In this document: positions 25,578-33,947 of the stretch, in pieces
Position numbering within the stretch: position 1 is the first letter of the stretch
How the letters are laid out: every line of letters starts with the position of its first letter
Source: Gottfriedia acidiceleris
GTDB lineage: Bacteria; Bacillota; Bacilli; Bacillales; Bacillaceae_G
NCBI RefSeq assembly: GCF_023115465.1
Contig: NZ_CP096034.1
Span: forward strand, 2,046,001 to 2,110,000
Length of the DNA: 64,000 nt
Direction: 5' to 3'
The notes under the pieces: model-generated
Seen by the model: the letters and a program-made list of their open reading frames with translations, nothing else
What the model was told of the DNA's origin: nothing
Database searches by the model: none
Program-made: the position numbers and the translations under genes

Positions 25578-26003
25578 ATGTCTAAAAATTATCACGAATT
25601 ATTAAAAGAACGCATTTATATAGGTGGAGCAGACGATGTAGAAGATTTATTAAAGAATGAAAAAATTGATGTTATCTATGATTTAAGAGCAGAAGCTCCA
25701 GAAGTAGAATCAAAATATAATCGTGTGCATAGTCCTATTGTTGATGATGCAGAGAATCAAGATGAATCTATTAAGAAGTCAATTGATCATGTAATTAGTG
25801 CATATAACGAAGGAAAGAATTTATATTTCCACTGCCAAGGTGGTAGTAACCGAACTGGAACTGTTGCAGTAGGTACATTATTAATGTTAGGTAAAGCATC
25901 TACAATTGAAGAAGCAGAACAAATTGCTAAAACGGCAAGACCTAAGATTAATGTAAAACCTGAAATGAAAGAAGCTTTAAAAAGATTATTTCCACATGCA
26001 TAA
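25578..26003 (+). CDS. Dual-specificity phosphatase-like protein
   Basis: 141 residues. HCQGGSNRTG is the Cys-x5-Arg P-loop of dual-specificity and tyrosine phosphatases, and VIYDLRAEAPEVE gives the general-acid loop region. It lies between the CC-motif gene and the sigma factor in the ars operon. A phosphatase or an arsenate-using variant are both possible; the substrate is unknown. Confidence 0.75.
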   Translation: MSKNYHELLKERIYIGGADDVEDLLKNEKIDVIYDLRAEAPEVESKYNRVHSPIVDDAENQDESIKKSIDHVISAYNEGKNLYFHCQGGSNRTGTVAVGTLLMLGKASTIEEAEQIAKTARPKINVKPEMKEALKRLFPHA

Positions 26004-26033
26004 ACTAAATCGTTGAATTTAGATTTAAGGTTT

Positions 26034-26068
26034 AAAAGGTATTCATATTTTTAATGAATACCTTTTTT
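26034..26068 (+). terminator. Terminator after the phosphatase gene
   Basis: AAAAGGTATTCAT, 7-nt loop, ATGAATACCTTTTTT. It separates the ars core from the sigma factor and arsM. Confidence 0.75.
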
Positions 26069-26107
26069 AAAATAAACATAGTAAGTGTTTTAAGGAGAGG
26101 ATAAATC

Positions 26108-26656
26108 GTGACAATTCAAACTGAAGCGCTTTGGAATGAATTTAATGAGCGACTTTTATTCTTTATTAAAGGTAAAATTAACAATAAAGCAGATGCCGAT
26201 GATATTCTTCAAAATGTGTTTTTGAAAATTCATCAAAACTTAGGTGAGTTAAAGGAAGAAAAAAATCTGAAATCATGGATCTTTACAATCGCTAGAAACT
26301 CAATCATAGATTATTATCGTTCATCAAAGGTAACAGAAGAGTTTAAAGAAGAGTTAGAAAAAGTAATTGAAAGTGGCGAAGATAATTTTAATGAAGAGAT
26401 TACTTGTTGTATTGACGATTTTATTAATCTCCTACCTGAAAAATATCAAGAAACAATTCGACTTTATGAGTTTGAAGAGATGAAACATAAAGAAATTGCT
26501 GAGAGATTAGAACTATCAGTTTCTGCTTCTAAATCCAGAGTTCAACGTGGGAGAAATCAGCTTAAATTATTACTTGAAGAATGTTGTAAGTTTCAAATTG
26601 ATAAATACGGTAACATCCTGGATTATCAACAAAAAAATATTTGTTGTGATAAATAA
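26108..26656 (+). CDS. Sigma-70 family factor, SigZ-like, with three CC pairs
   Basis: 182 residues. Region 2 has ADADDILQNVFLKIH and SWIFTIARNSIIDYYR; region 4 has LPEKYQETIRLYEFEEMKHKEIAERL and SASKSRVQRGR. The C-terminus, EECCKFQIDKYGNILDYQ, is the SigZ-type tail. CC pairs at TCCID, EECCK and NICCDK suggest thiol chemistry, perhaps metalloid sensing without an anti-sigma factor. GTG start with AAGGAGAGG upstream. Its regulon may include arsM next to it; this is inference. Confidence 0.8.
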   Translation: MTIQTEALWNEFNERLLFFIKGKINNKADADDILQNVFLKIHQNLGELKEEKNLKSWIFTIARNSIIDYYRSSKVTEEFKEELEKVIESGEDNFNEEITCCIDDFINLLPEKYQETIRLYEFEEMKHKEIAERLELSVSASKSRVQRGRNQLKLLLEECCKFQIDKYGNILDYQQKNICCDK

Positions 26657-26743
26657 GAAAAAAGTTACTAAATTCTGCGACCTTTTTTCATTTATTACGT
26701 CTTACTAAGTGAAAGACAATATAAATGAAAGAGGGTAATTGTT

Positions 26744-27538
26744 ATGAAAGAATTAGAAAAAGATAGTATCCGCCAAACAGTGCGTGATAATTATAAAAAG
26801 GTTGCTTTAAATGTATTGGAAAAAGACTGCTGTGGAACGACTGACTGCTGCTCTTCCACTGATAATACGTTAAGTAACTACACAAATAAACTAGGGTATT
26901 CAAATGAGGAGCTACAATCAGTCCCTGAGGGATCGAACATGGGGCTAGGATGTGGAAATCCACAAGCTATTGCAAACATTAAACCTGAAGAAACTGTACT
27001 TGATTTAGGAAGCGGTGGAGGATTTGATTGTTTTCTAGCTGCACGCAAAGTTGGTGAAAGTGGAAGAGTAATTGGAGTTGATATGACTCCTGAAATGATT
27101 AGTAAAGCAAGATTAAATGCAGAGAAAAATTCATTTAAAAATGTTGAATTCCGATTAGGTGAGATAGAAAATTTACCAGTTGCTAATGACTCTGTCGATG
27201 TTATTATTTCGAACTGTGTAATTAATTTATCACCAGATAAAAATCGTGTTTTTCAAGAAGCATACCGTGTATTGAAAAAAGGTGGACGCTTAGCTATTTC
27301 TGATATTGTTCTCACAGCTGATTTACCTGATGATATTCGTAATGACTTGAGCTTCTATTCAGGGTGTATTTCAGGATCTTCTTATATTAAAGATTTAGAG
27401 CAGTACCTTCAATTGGCAGGATTTAATGCAATAAGGATTGTTCCAAAAGATGATTCACATGAGTTTATTAAGGAATGGGCACCAGGTCGTAATGTACAGG
27501 ATTATATTGTCTCAGCAGTGATTGAAGCAGTTAAATAA
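26744..27538 (+). CDS. arsM: Arsenite S-adenosylmethionine methyltransferase ArsM
   Basis: 264 residues. The SAM motif DLGSGGGFDCFLAARKVG is present, and the conserved ArsM cysteines are C70 (LGCGNP), C158 (SNCVINLS) and C208 (SGCISG), with two CC pairs at 29/30 and 35/36. It methylates As(III) to mono-, di- and trimethyl forms, some volatile. Last gene of the cluster, with a strong terminator behind. Confidence 0.95.
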   Translation: MKELEKDSIRQTVRDNYKKVALNVLEKDCCGTTDCCSSTDNTLSNYTNKLGYSNEELQSVPEGSNMGLGCGNPQAIANIKPEETVLDLGSGGGFDCFLAARKVGESGRVIGVDMTPEMISKARLNAEKNSFKNVEFRLGEIENLPVANDSVDVIISNCVINLSPDKNRVFQEAYRVLKKGGRLAISDIVLTADLPDDIRNDLSFYSGCISGSSYIKDLEQYLQLAGFNAIRIVPKDDSHEFIKEWAPGRNVQDYIVSAVIEAVK

Positions 27539-27542
27539 AGTT

Positions 27543-27583
27543 TAAAAAAAGAGGTAGCTTTACTTTGCTACCTCTTTTTTAAA
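27543..27583. terminator. Terminator after arsM
   Basis: AAAAAAGAGGTAGC, loop, GCTACCTCTTTTTT. Symmetric A and T runs make it usable in both directions. Confidence 0.85.
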
Positions 27584-27672
27584 CTACATCTAGCACTAGG
27601 TACATTTTTAATTATTTTATGCCCATTATCAAATGGTGCTAAAGGATTAAGTATACTCTATTAATGTACTTT

Positions 27673-29072
27673 TCAAATTTCCAAACAGTCTTCTATTTTC
27701 ATCAAATCATGTAAAAAAAAGTCCTCTTTTTTATGACAATTAACCGAATAAAATAAATCTAACACAGAGGGATTCTCAAGTTTATGAAATATATGTGCCT
27801 GTGAAAATCCTAAAACATTTTTATCTTTAATTAGTAATTTTAAATGTTCTTTTTCTTTTCCGAAATATTGAGATGATGCTATTTTGGTTGCATTACTTTT
27901 AAAAATTGGTTTTGGCATACCCATTCCATAAGGTTCTAAAATAGGTAAATCAGACATCAATTCTATAGGAAATGTGTTGATTGGAATATTACTGATATAA
28001 AATTGTTGTGGTGTACAAATTTGTTGTTTTGTCGCTTCTTTTTGTATGTTTGTACGAAATAAATTAACCTGTTTATCAGTTAAACTAATTGAAAATCCAG
28101 CAGCCATTGGATGTCCACCGAATTTCTTCAATAAATTTTCACAACCAGAAATACAATTAATAATTGAAAATTGACTTCCCTGTAAACTTCTTGCAGATCC
28201 AGTACCGTCACTTGATATAACAATTGTTGGTTTTTTGTAATAGTTAGAAGCTCTGGAGGCAAGAATCCCTATAATCCCTTTGTGAAAATCTCCGTTTATC
28301 ACTAAAACGTCATCGTTTAGTAAATTTTCACTCTGTATTTTTTCTTGAATCGTCAAGAATTGTTCTGCTGTTACTTTTTTTCGTTTGTCATTTAATGCAA
28401 TTAGTTGATCAATTTCTTCATTAGTTGGATCAGTAGAACGTAGAATGGCAGCAGCAAAATTTGGGTCTCCAATTCGTCCGCACGCATTAAAAATCGGACC
28501 CAAAGTAAAGCCAAATGTTGAACTATCAACTGTTTTAATCCTTAATTTATCTATTATTTTTTTGAATGCAGGATGAGGATGATTTTTTATTTTTCGTAAT
28601 CCGTGCCAACAGATAATTCGGTTTTCTCCAATTAATGGCACGACATCTGCAATTGTTCCTAAAGTTGCTAAGTCGAAAAATTTAAAAGATTCACCAATCC
28701 ATTCTCTTTTTAACTTAAGATAAATAGCTTGTACTAGCTTTAATGCAACCCCTGCTCCACATAAGTGAGGATTCGGATAGTGGTTGTCAATACGTTTGGG
28801 ATTGATAAAAGCCAAACAATTAGGTCTCCCATTTAATACTTCGTGATGATCAGTGACAATCACATCAATTCCTTTTATTTTCGCTGCTTTTAAAGCATCA
28901 TGTGCACTTGACCCATTATCAACTGTAATAATCAATGAATAAGATTTTGAAAGGCTGTTAACTATTTCCTTTGATAATCCGTAACCCTCTGTTCTTAAAG
29001 GTAATCGTGTGTCTACATGCCCACCCAATTCAAATAAAGCCTGGCTTAATATAGTCGAAGAAGTCATCCCAT
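27673..29072 (-). CDS. recJ: recJ-like exonuclease, second exon
   Basis: C-terminal 466 residues of a RecJ-type single-strand-specific 5'-3' exonuclease. GMTSSTILSQALFELGG begins right after the intron; IITVDNGSS, VTDHHE, AGVALKLVQA, GTIADVVPL and FGGHPMAAGFS are DHH/DHHA1 motifs. Joined with exon 1 (29950 to 30223) the frame is continuous across GAT TGC G|AT GGG and gives 557 residues, close to E. coli RecJ (577) and shorter than B. subtilis RecJ. Reading the intron as coding would add a false N-terminus to about 29124. No separate start codon with a ribosome site exists, so function depends on splicing. Confidence 0.85.
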
Positions 29073-29949
29073 ATAGTGATAGGTAAGCCTTTGATATGAC
29101 TCTCTGGCTTTTCCCCCACTCCACACCGTACGTGACAGTTTCCCGTCATACGGCGTTCCATCGATAGCATAGTAAGATATATTAATCTACACAGCTTTAC
29201 AAGTTTGAACTTGGCATAGTCATCGTCCCTTTATAATTATGAAACGTCCTCTTAGTCTTGCTCGAAACTATGATTGAAATGTTTTATTTTGCTGTGTACT
29301 TATTTACTACTATACAACCGACTCGAGCCTATCCCTCCACAGCTTATTATCACTGCTTCATAGGTACTGTGGCTCTACTTTCACTCAGACTAACCAACTT
29401 ATAGCAAATCGCCTTTCGTTTGGACTGTTTCATAGGTGGTTATACCTCCACATCCTGAGCTTCCCACGTTCCAATTACCTTTATCCGTTCTATATGCCCT
29501 TAGATTTCTTCTATAGTCCTGCATGCTTGACTCTGCCAGTAACAGAGTATGGATTTTCATAACTGCGGATTTTTACTCATCCACACATGCGATAGCTTTG
29601 CTACCTATTACATTTCTGTAATATCTATGTTTAGACCTGTACATTCGAAGATTCGTCAGTGGATTACTCCACATTCTAATCATAGGCAATTTATAGGACT
29701 CCCAGTCTATAGGATACACCATCCACCTCTGGACAGCTTTCGTGTGACATATAGGCAGTCACTTACGGTATCTCTCAACTGACTTCACCGAGCTTCACAC
29801 TAAGGACTTTATAACCAAAGCCTAAAGCATGTCGGAGTATCAGAGGAAGCATTTCAAGGCGTTACCCTATCATTCTACTTCTAAGATTATCAGTTCTCCA
29901 TTAACCATTGTTAATGTGCCTAAACTTTTCATTTAGGGACGTGTCGCAC
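29073..29949 (-). mobile_element. ORF-less group II intron in recJ
   Basis: 877 nt on the recJ sense strand. The 5' end is GTGCGAC (consensus GUGYG) at 29949; the 3' end is CACTAT (consensus AY) at 29073. Domain V is evident at 29121 to 29159, and the A at 29080, eight nt from the 3' end, is a candidate branch point. No reverse transcriptase frame is present. The exon flank ATTGCG can pair with CGCAGT inside the intron (plus strand 29562 to 29567), a candidate EBS1. Exact removal restores GDYDCDGMTSST, the RecJ motif I. Confidence 0.88.
29121..29159 (-). ncRNA. Group II intron domain V
   Basis: On the minus strand GGAACGCCGTATGACG, GGAAAC loop region, then TGTCACGTACGGTGTGG: a 34-nt type hairpin with the CGC form of the catalytic triad and the GNAAA-type tetraloop area, as in many bacterial introns. 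Confidence 0.85.
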
Positions 29950-30223
29950 CGCAATCATAGTCTCCAAATACTAGAATCTGTTCTTGTCGTGCAATAGCTT
30001 GTAAGATTCGAGGGACTGCAATACTCATTTCATCTAGTAAAAATGGATGATGCATCGAATCAAGAGAAGGAATGAGAAAGTCTCCTAGTATTTTAGATGT
30101 ATTTATCCCTAAATGGAATAAATGTTGGGTAATGATTGGGTGAAGACAATATTGTGATGAGAGGTAGCGAATCATTGCAAATTCTGTTTCATCGTCAATT
30201 GGCTTGATTTTATTCCAATTCAT
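29950..30223 (-). CDS. recJ: recJ-like exonuclease, first exon
   Basis: 91 codons plus one base. It holds the N-terminal cap (from MNWNKIKP) and ends VFGDYDC just before the intron. ATG 30223 has GGAGG 9 nt upstream. Without splicing the ribosome would read a few intron codons (GATRP) and stop at 29933, leaving a useless peptide. It is the only start for the split gene. Confidence 0.85.
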
Positions 30224-30449
30224 TTCAAAGCCTCCAAATTAAATGTCTTACATATAGAATAGACGATATCAAAAGTAATTATTCTTTATTAAAAATATTT
30301 TGTTTTTATATAAAAACAAACGGAGTGGATGCTCAAAAAATAGTGGAGTAATAGTAGAGCGGACTAAAGTGGTTAAAATTTTCAACCGATTAATAATAAT
30401 CTAAACGAAATTAACTTATCCATTTTGAAAAGAGTGGTAAAAAATATTT
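30224..30449. other. Intergenic, nothing recognised
   Basis: Upstream region of recJ; AT-rich, with no open frame or clear dyad before the large terminator at 30450. Confidence 0.4.
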
Positions 30450-30517
30450 AAAAAGAACGGTTTAATTTAACAGCAAGTAATGGTTACTTGTTAAATTAAA
30501 CCGTTCTTTTTTTTGCA
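30450..30517. terminator. Long double-stem terminator
   Basis: About 28 paired bases: AAAAAGAACGGTTTAATT at the base and AAGTAA-TGG-TTACTT at the top, with a 2-nt bulge, then eight T. Both strands have A/T runs. Confidence 0.8.
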
Positions 30518-30677
30518 TATAGTAACGGCTTGCCTATTAGCGATATGTCTTTTTTTGAAATGACATATGAACACAGGCAAGCATACACTACATATAATTT
30601 AATACGGTATGTGCGAAAGCACCTAACCGCCCTGTATATAACATCAAGACCAATACAAAAGGGAAGGGCGGGGTAGC

Positions 30678-30827
30678 ATGGTAAACTATGATTCAAAGAA
30701 TAACAGTGCTACATCAGCTCCTAATAAACCCGTTGGCACAGTTATTCTACGAAATAAACCAAATATCAATTTAATAGCGAGAAGTGTTTTGATAGCCTTT
30801 AAAAACGGTACTACAGTAAAAAAGTAG
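30678..30827 (+). CDS. Putative 49-residue small protein
   Basis: ATG 30678 follows GGGGTAGC. The frame codes for 49 residues (VNYDSKNNSATSAPNKPVG at the start, FKNGTTVKK at the end), basic and without a membrane helix. A terminator overlaps its last codons and continues past the stop. It lies between the island and the kamA stump. No family recognised; it could be chance. Confidence 0.35.
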   Translation: MVNYDSKNNSATSAPNKPVGTVILRNKPNINLIARSVLIAFKNGTTVKK

Positions 30828-30840
30828 TCCGTTTTTTTTT
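30801..30840 (+). terminator. Terminator
   Basis: AAAAACGG(T)ACTAC, loop, GTAGTCCGTTTTTTTTT; one bulged T. Confidence 0.7.
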
Positions 30841-30936
30841 ATTTCTGATCTTTTTCTGGATTATGTAAAGTGGATTAATCTAATAAAAATTCAATTAATA
30901 AAGTTACAGTTTTAAGTACATTATTTAAAAAATTTA

Positions 30937-31350
30937 GTACCTACATTTGTAGTAGATGCACCAGGCGGAGGTGGTAAAATCTCACTTCAACCAAACTATA
31001 TCGTCTCTCAAAGCAGTAAAAAAACAGTACTAAGAAATTTTGAGGGTGTCATCACATCCTACCCAGAGCCTGAAAACTATAAAGAGGATACTGCAGAAGA
31101 GTATTTTTCACTAGTTTACCCTGATTATTTAAATAAGGCAGCTAAGGTTGGGATTGCTAGTATCATGAATGATCAAGTACAAAGTCTTATTCCTTCAGAT
31201 TTAGAAAGAATGAAAAAGAGAGAACAATATCAAACAGATCCAACACATAGTTCATTAAAAAATAAACGAGAAAAAAGGGATGAATTAAAAGAGAAAAAGT
31301 TTCAATCACAAATTCAAAAAATGGATGGAAGTGTAAAGAAAGATGAATAA
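30937..31350 (+). pseudogene. kamA: kamA 3' fragment (lysine 2,3-aminomutase)
   Basis: The frame ending at 31350 begins abruptly with VPTFVVDAPGGGGKISLQPNY, the C-terminal domain of KamA (YodO), and continues for 137 residues to its natural end. About 330 N-terminal residues, including the radical-SAM CxxxCxxC part, are missing. The DNA left of 30937 is unrelated. The stop overlaps the start of yokU, as expected for the intact yodO-yokU arrangement. Left behind by insertion or deletion at the island border. Confidence 0.85.
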
Positions 31351-31633
31351 TACTTTAAAATGTGATTGGTGCGGTGAGGAGAATGTACAGGAAACAAAAG
31401 CAGTTGTACACTGGGAATTACCAGATGGTTCCCGAGCAATTACAATTACAGGAGTACCATCATTTCATTGTGATCAGTGTAAATTTACCTATCAAAAGGA
31501 AGAGATAGTCAAATCGATAGAAGATCAGTTATTTCTCATTTCAACAAAATTACTTCCGGTTTCAGTCACATTTGATGAATTAATGAAGCAGCCGAGATTA
31601 TTAAAAAGAAATTATTTTGACTTCTCGTCATAG
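31343..31633 (+). CDS. yokU: YokU family protein
   Basis: 96 residues. CDWCGEEN and CDQCKFTYQ form a two-part zinc ribbon (CxxC twice), and WELPDGSRAITITGVP between them matches YokU. The family is linked to kamA in B. subtilis and this order is kept. Function unknown. Confidence 0.85.
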   Translation: MNNTLKCDWCGEENVQETKAVVHWELPDGSRAITITGVPSFHCDQCKFTYQKEEIVKSIEDQLFLISTKLLPVSVTFDELMKQPRLLKRNYFDFSS

Positions 31634-31741
31634 AACGAGTATTTTTAAAATATAAAATAAATCTGTTATTATATAAAGCATAGTCAAAAAGTAATAATTT
31701 GGAAAAAGAGACAAAATAAATAATAAAACTGAGGGAGAATC

Positions 31742-31960
31742 ATGAGAAAGTCATTTTACCATTATATGATGAAACATAGAAACTATAAAATTCCTAATGA
31801 AATTGGAAAATTGGCAGATCATCTTTTTAATGATCACTCATTTCCAAAACATTCTTCAAGCTATGACGAAATTAGCTCGTATTTAGAATTTGATGGAACT
31901 TTCCATCAATCGATGAGCGTTTTTGATGAAGCATGGAACTTATATTTAGAAGATCAATAA
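31742..31960 (+). CDS. yozE: YozE family (UPF0346) protein
   Basis: 72 residues. SFYHYMMKHRNYK, NDHSFPKHSSSYDEISSYLE and FDEAWNLYLE match YozE throughout. Small three-helix protein of unknown function. GAGGGAG lies before the ATG. Confidence 0.92.
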   Translation: MRKSFYHYMMKHRNYKIPNEIGKLADHLFNDHSFPKHSSSYDEISSYLEFDGTFHQSMSVFDEAWNLYLEDQ

Positions 31961-31999
31961 GATGTGACTTAGTTTAACCTAAGTTGCATCTTTTTTTAA
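31961..31999 (+). terminator. Terminator after yozE
   Basis: GATGTGACTTAG, loop, CTAAGTTGCATC with two wobble pairs, then seven T. Confidence 0.7.
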
Positions 32000-32192
32000 T
32001 TGCCACTTTTTCAAACTATCCCATTAATTTATTGATTCTACCATTTCTGAAACTAGCTATTCATTTCTTACCTACAAAATAGGCTAATCCCTTTTTTTAT
32101 TTACTATGAAAATGACAGACAATTATCTATTGGTTGCATAGTATACAGTAAAAACGAATTAGTCACGACGTATGGAGAAGGAGGTAAGAAGT

Positions 32193-32278
32193 ATGACAAA
32201 GAAAAAACAACCAAAATATAACGTAGATGATATTGTCGTGATTACGTTATATGGTACTGTCGGTAAGATAACAAATAT
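32193..32278 (+). pseudogene. yodN: yodN 5' fragment
   Basis: ATG 32193 (GAGAAGGAGG upstream) begins TKKKQPKYNVDDIVVITLYG, the YodN N-terminus, and the match ends after GKITNI, at the left edge of an integrated element. The frame runs on with foreign codons to TAG at 32347, overlapping the recombinase start. The rest of yodN is found at 37012 to 37594. Confidence 0.85.
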
Positions 32279-32285
32279 AAACTTT
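32265..32285 (+). other. attL candidate
   Basis: AAGATAACAAATATAAACTT region; shares AAATAT and close flanks with the right end at 36998 to 37018. Serine recombinases need only a short shared core. Confidence 0.65.
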
Positions 32286-32341
32286 CTATTTTTATTGGGA
32301 ATTCATCACTTACGTAAAATGTATAATGCTAAGGTGATTCC

Positions 32342-33811
32342 ATGTTAGCAGCTATTTATCTCAGACTCTCAAGAAATGAAGAGCAAAAAGATGTAGATGA
32401 AGTTCTTCTTAATCATAAAAATGCTTTGATTAAGCTTGCCAATCAGCATAATTTAAAATATATCATTTTTCAGGAAATCTCGAGTGGTGTGAATACGGAT
32501 CGTGAACAATTAAATTTATTGCTTAAGAAAATACATGAATTTGATTATTTAATTATTATGGATATAGATCGTCTTTCACGTGATAATGCACATGCGGAAC
32601 AAATCAAACAATTATTAATTTTAAATGATATTAAACTATTAACCCCACAAGGTAAAATCGATTTATCCCAGGAAACGAATGAAATGTTATTTTCATTTCA
32701 AGCAGTATTGGCTAATTTTGAATATAAGCAGATAAAGAAGCGGTTATCAAGAGGTAGATTAGCAGCAGCGGAGCAAGGAAAATGGGTAATGAGTAATAAG
32801 ACCCCACTAGGGTATCGTAAAAATTCGGAAAAAAAATTAGAAATCATTGAAGATGAAGCGAAGATCATTCGATTAATATTCGATAAATCGTTAGAAAAAG
32901 TTTCAGTAAATGAAATAGCTCGGCAATTAAATAGGTTAAATTGGAGGAGTAGGCAAGGTAAAATCCTTACTACATCACATATTAGCCAATTACGTACGAA
33001 TCCTGTATATTATGGGGCCATACAGGCAAAAAGACGTATTCATAATAAGATTATTGATGAAGTTTTTATTGAAAATGCTCATGAGGCTATCATAACAAAG
33101 GAGCAATTTTTTGCCGTCCAAACTATATTAGAAAATCATAAAAATGTTTATTTTCAAAACCGAAAAGCAATCCGTAGATTACAAAATTTATTATACTGCA
33201 ATTGCTGTGGGCGGAAGCGATATATTCAAAAAGATCGTTCAAATATTGATTTTATTAAATCATGTTCATATAAAATATCAAACAATCAATGTAAAGATCG
33301 AGGCTATAAATATCAATTAGTTGAAGAATTTGTTTTAAAAAGCATTAAAGAAAAAAAATCAGAGCTAAAGAAAGCGCTAAAAATGCTAGATTCTCAGAAA
33401 ACAATCGAACTAGAACAAAGATTAACGACTGAACTCGTCTCATTAATTAAACAAAAAGATAAAATTAAAAAACGACAAAATAACGTTAGAGAAATGAGAA
33501 TGGATGCAGAAATTACTAAAGAGGAATATGAAGAACTAAAAAATGAACTAATCGGCCAAATGAATCAACTGAACGAGCAAATTGAATCCTATCAGACCCA
33601 AATAGAGAATTTAAGAAACAAAAACGATGAGCGTCAAAAAATAGAGAAGATCATTGAAACGCTAGACAATTTAGAAGTCATCGATCCTGAAATATGTAAT
33701 CAATTTTTAAAATCTTTTATTAATAAAATATGGTTTAGTAGTAATATGGATTCAAGTCATGATACTACTCGAAGTAAGGAAATTGCCACTATTAAAATAG
33801 AATGGATCTAA
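32342..33811 (+). CDS. Large serine recombinase (integrase)
   Basis: 489 residues. The resolvase domain has IYLRLSR with catalytic S10 and MDIDRLSRD. The recombinase domain follows (TPLGYRKN, NPVYYGAIQAKRR). A zinc ribbon appears as CNCCGRKR with later Cys, then a long coiled coil (about residues 330 to 440). This is the architecture of phage and element integrases such as SprA-like proteins. AAGGTGA lies 5 nt before the ATG. It lies next to attL and should carry out integration into yodN. Confidence 0.93.
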   Translation: MLAAIYLRLSRNEEQKDVDEVLLNHKNALIKLANQHNLKYIIFQEISSGVNTDREQLNLLLKKIHEFDYLIIMDIDRLSRDNAHAEQIKQLLILNDIKLLTPQGKIDLSQETNEMLFSFQAVLANFEYKQIKKRLSRGRLAAAEQGKWVMSNKTPLGYRKNSEKKLEIIEDEAKIIRLIFDKSLEKVSVNEIARQLNRLNWRSRQGKILTTSHISQLRTNPVYYGAIQAKRRIHNKIIDEVFIENAHEAIITKEQFFAVQTILENHKNVYFQNRKAIRRLQNLLYCNCCGRKRYIQKDRSNIDFIKSCSYKISNNQCKDRGYKYQLVEEFVLKSIKEKKSELKKALKMLDSQKTIELEQRLTTELVSLIKQKDKIKKRQNNVREMRMDAEITKEEYEELKNELIGQMNQLNEQIESYQTQIENLRNKNDERQKIEKIIETLDNLEVIDPEICNQFLKSFINKIWFSSNMDSSHDTTRSKEIATIKIEWI

Positions 33812-33882
33812 TGCATCAATTAACATTCTATGAAACGACAAAACTAACCATATTCGGTTTTTAAGAATCTTAAAGTTAAAAT

Positions 33883-33931
33883 AAAAAAGTTCAGTTTACC
33901 ATCTTCGAAAAGATCGAACTGAACTTTTTTG
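33883..33931. terminator. Bidirectional terminator
   Basis: AAAAAAGTTCAGTT with AACTGAACTTTTTT, and a small inner hairpin ATCT-TCGAAA-AGAT. It serves the convergent recombinase and membrane-protein genes. Confidence 0.8.
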
Positions 33932-33947
33932 TAGTGATTTTAAAAAT

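Noticed and set aside
29549-29782. A 77-codon open frame inside the recJ intron
   Set aside because: It overlaps structured intron RNA, has no ribosome site and no reverse transcriptase or maturase features.
30496-30696. A 66-codon minus-strand frame
   Set aside because: It runs through the T-run of the large terminator and is antisense to a likelier small plus-strand gene.
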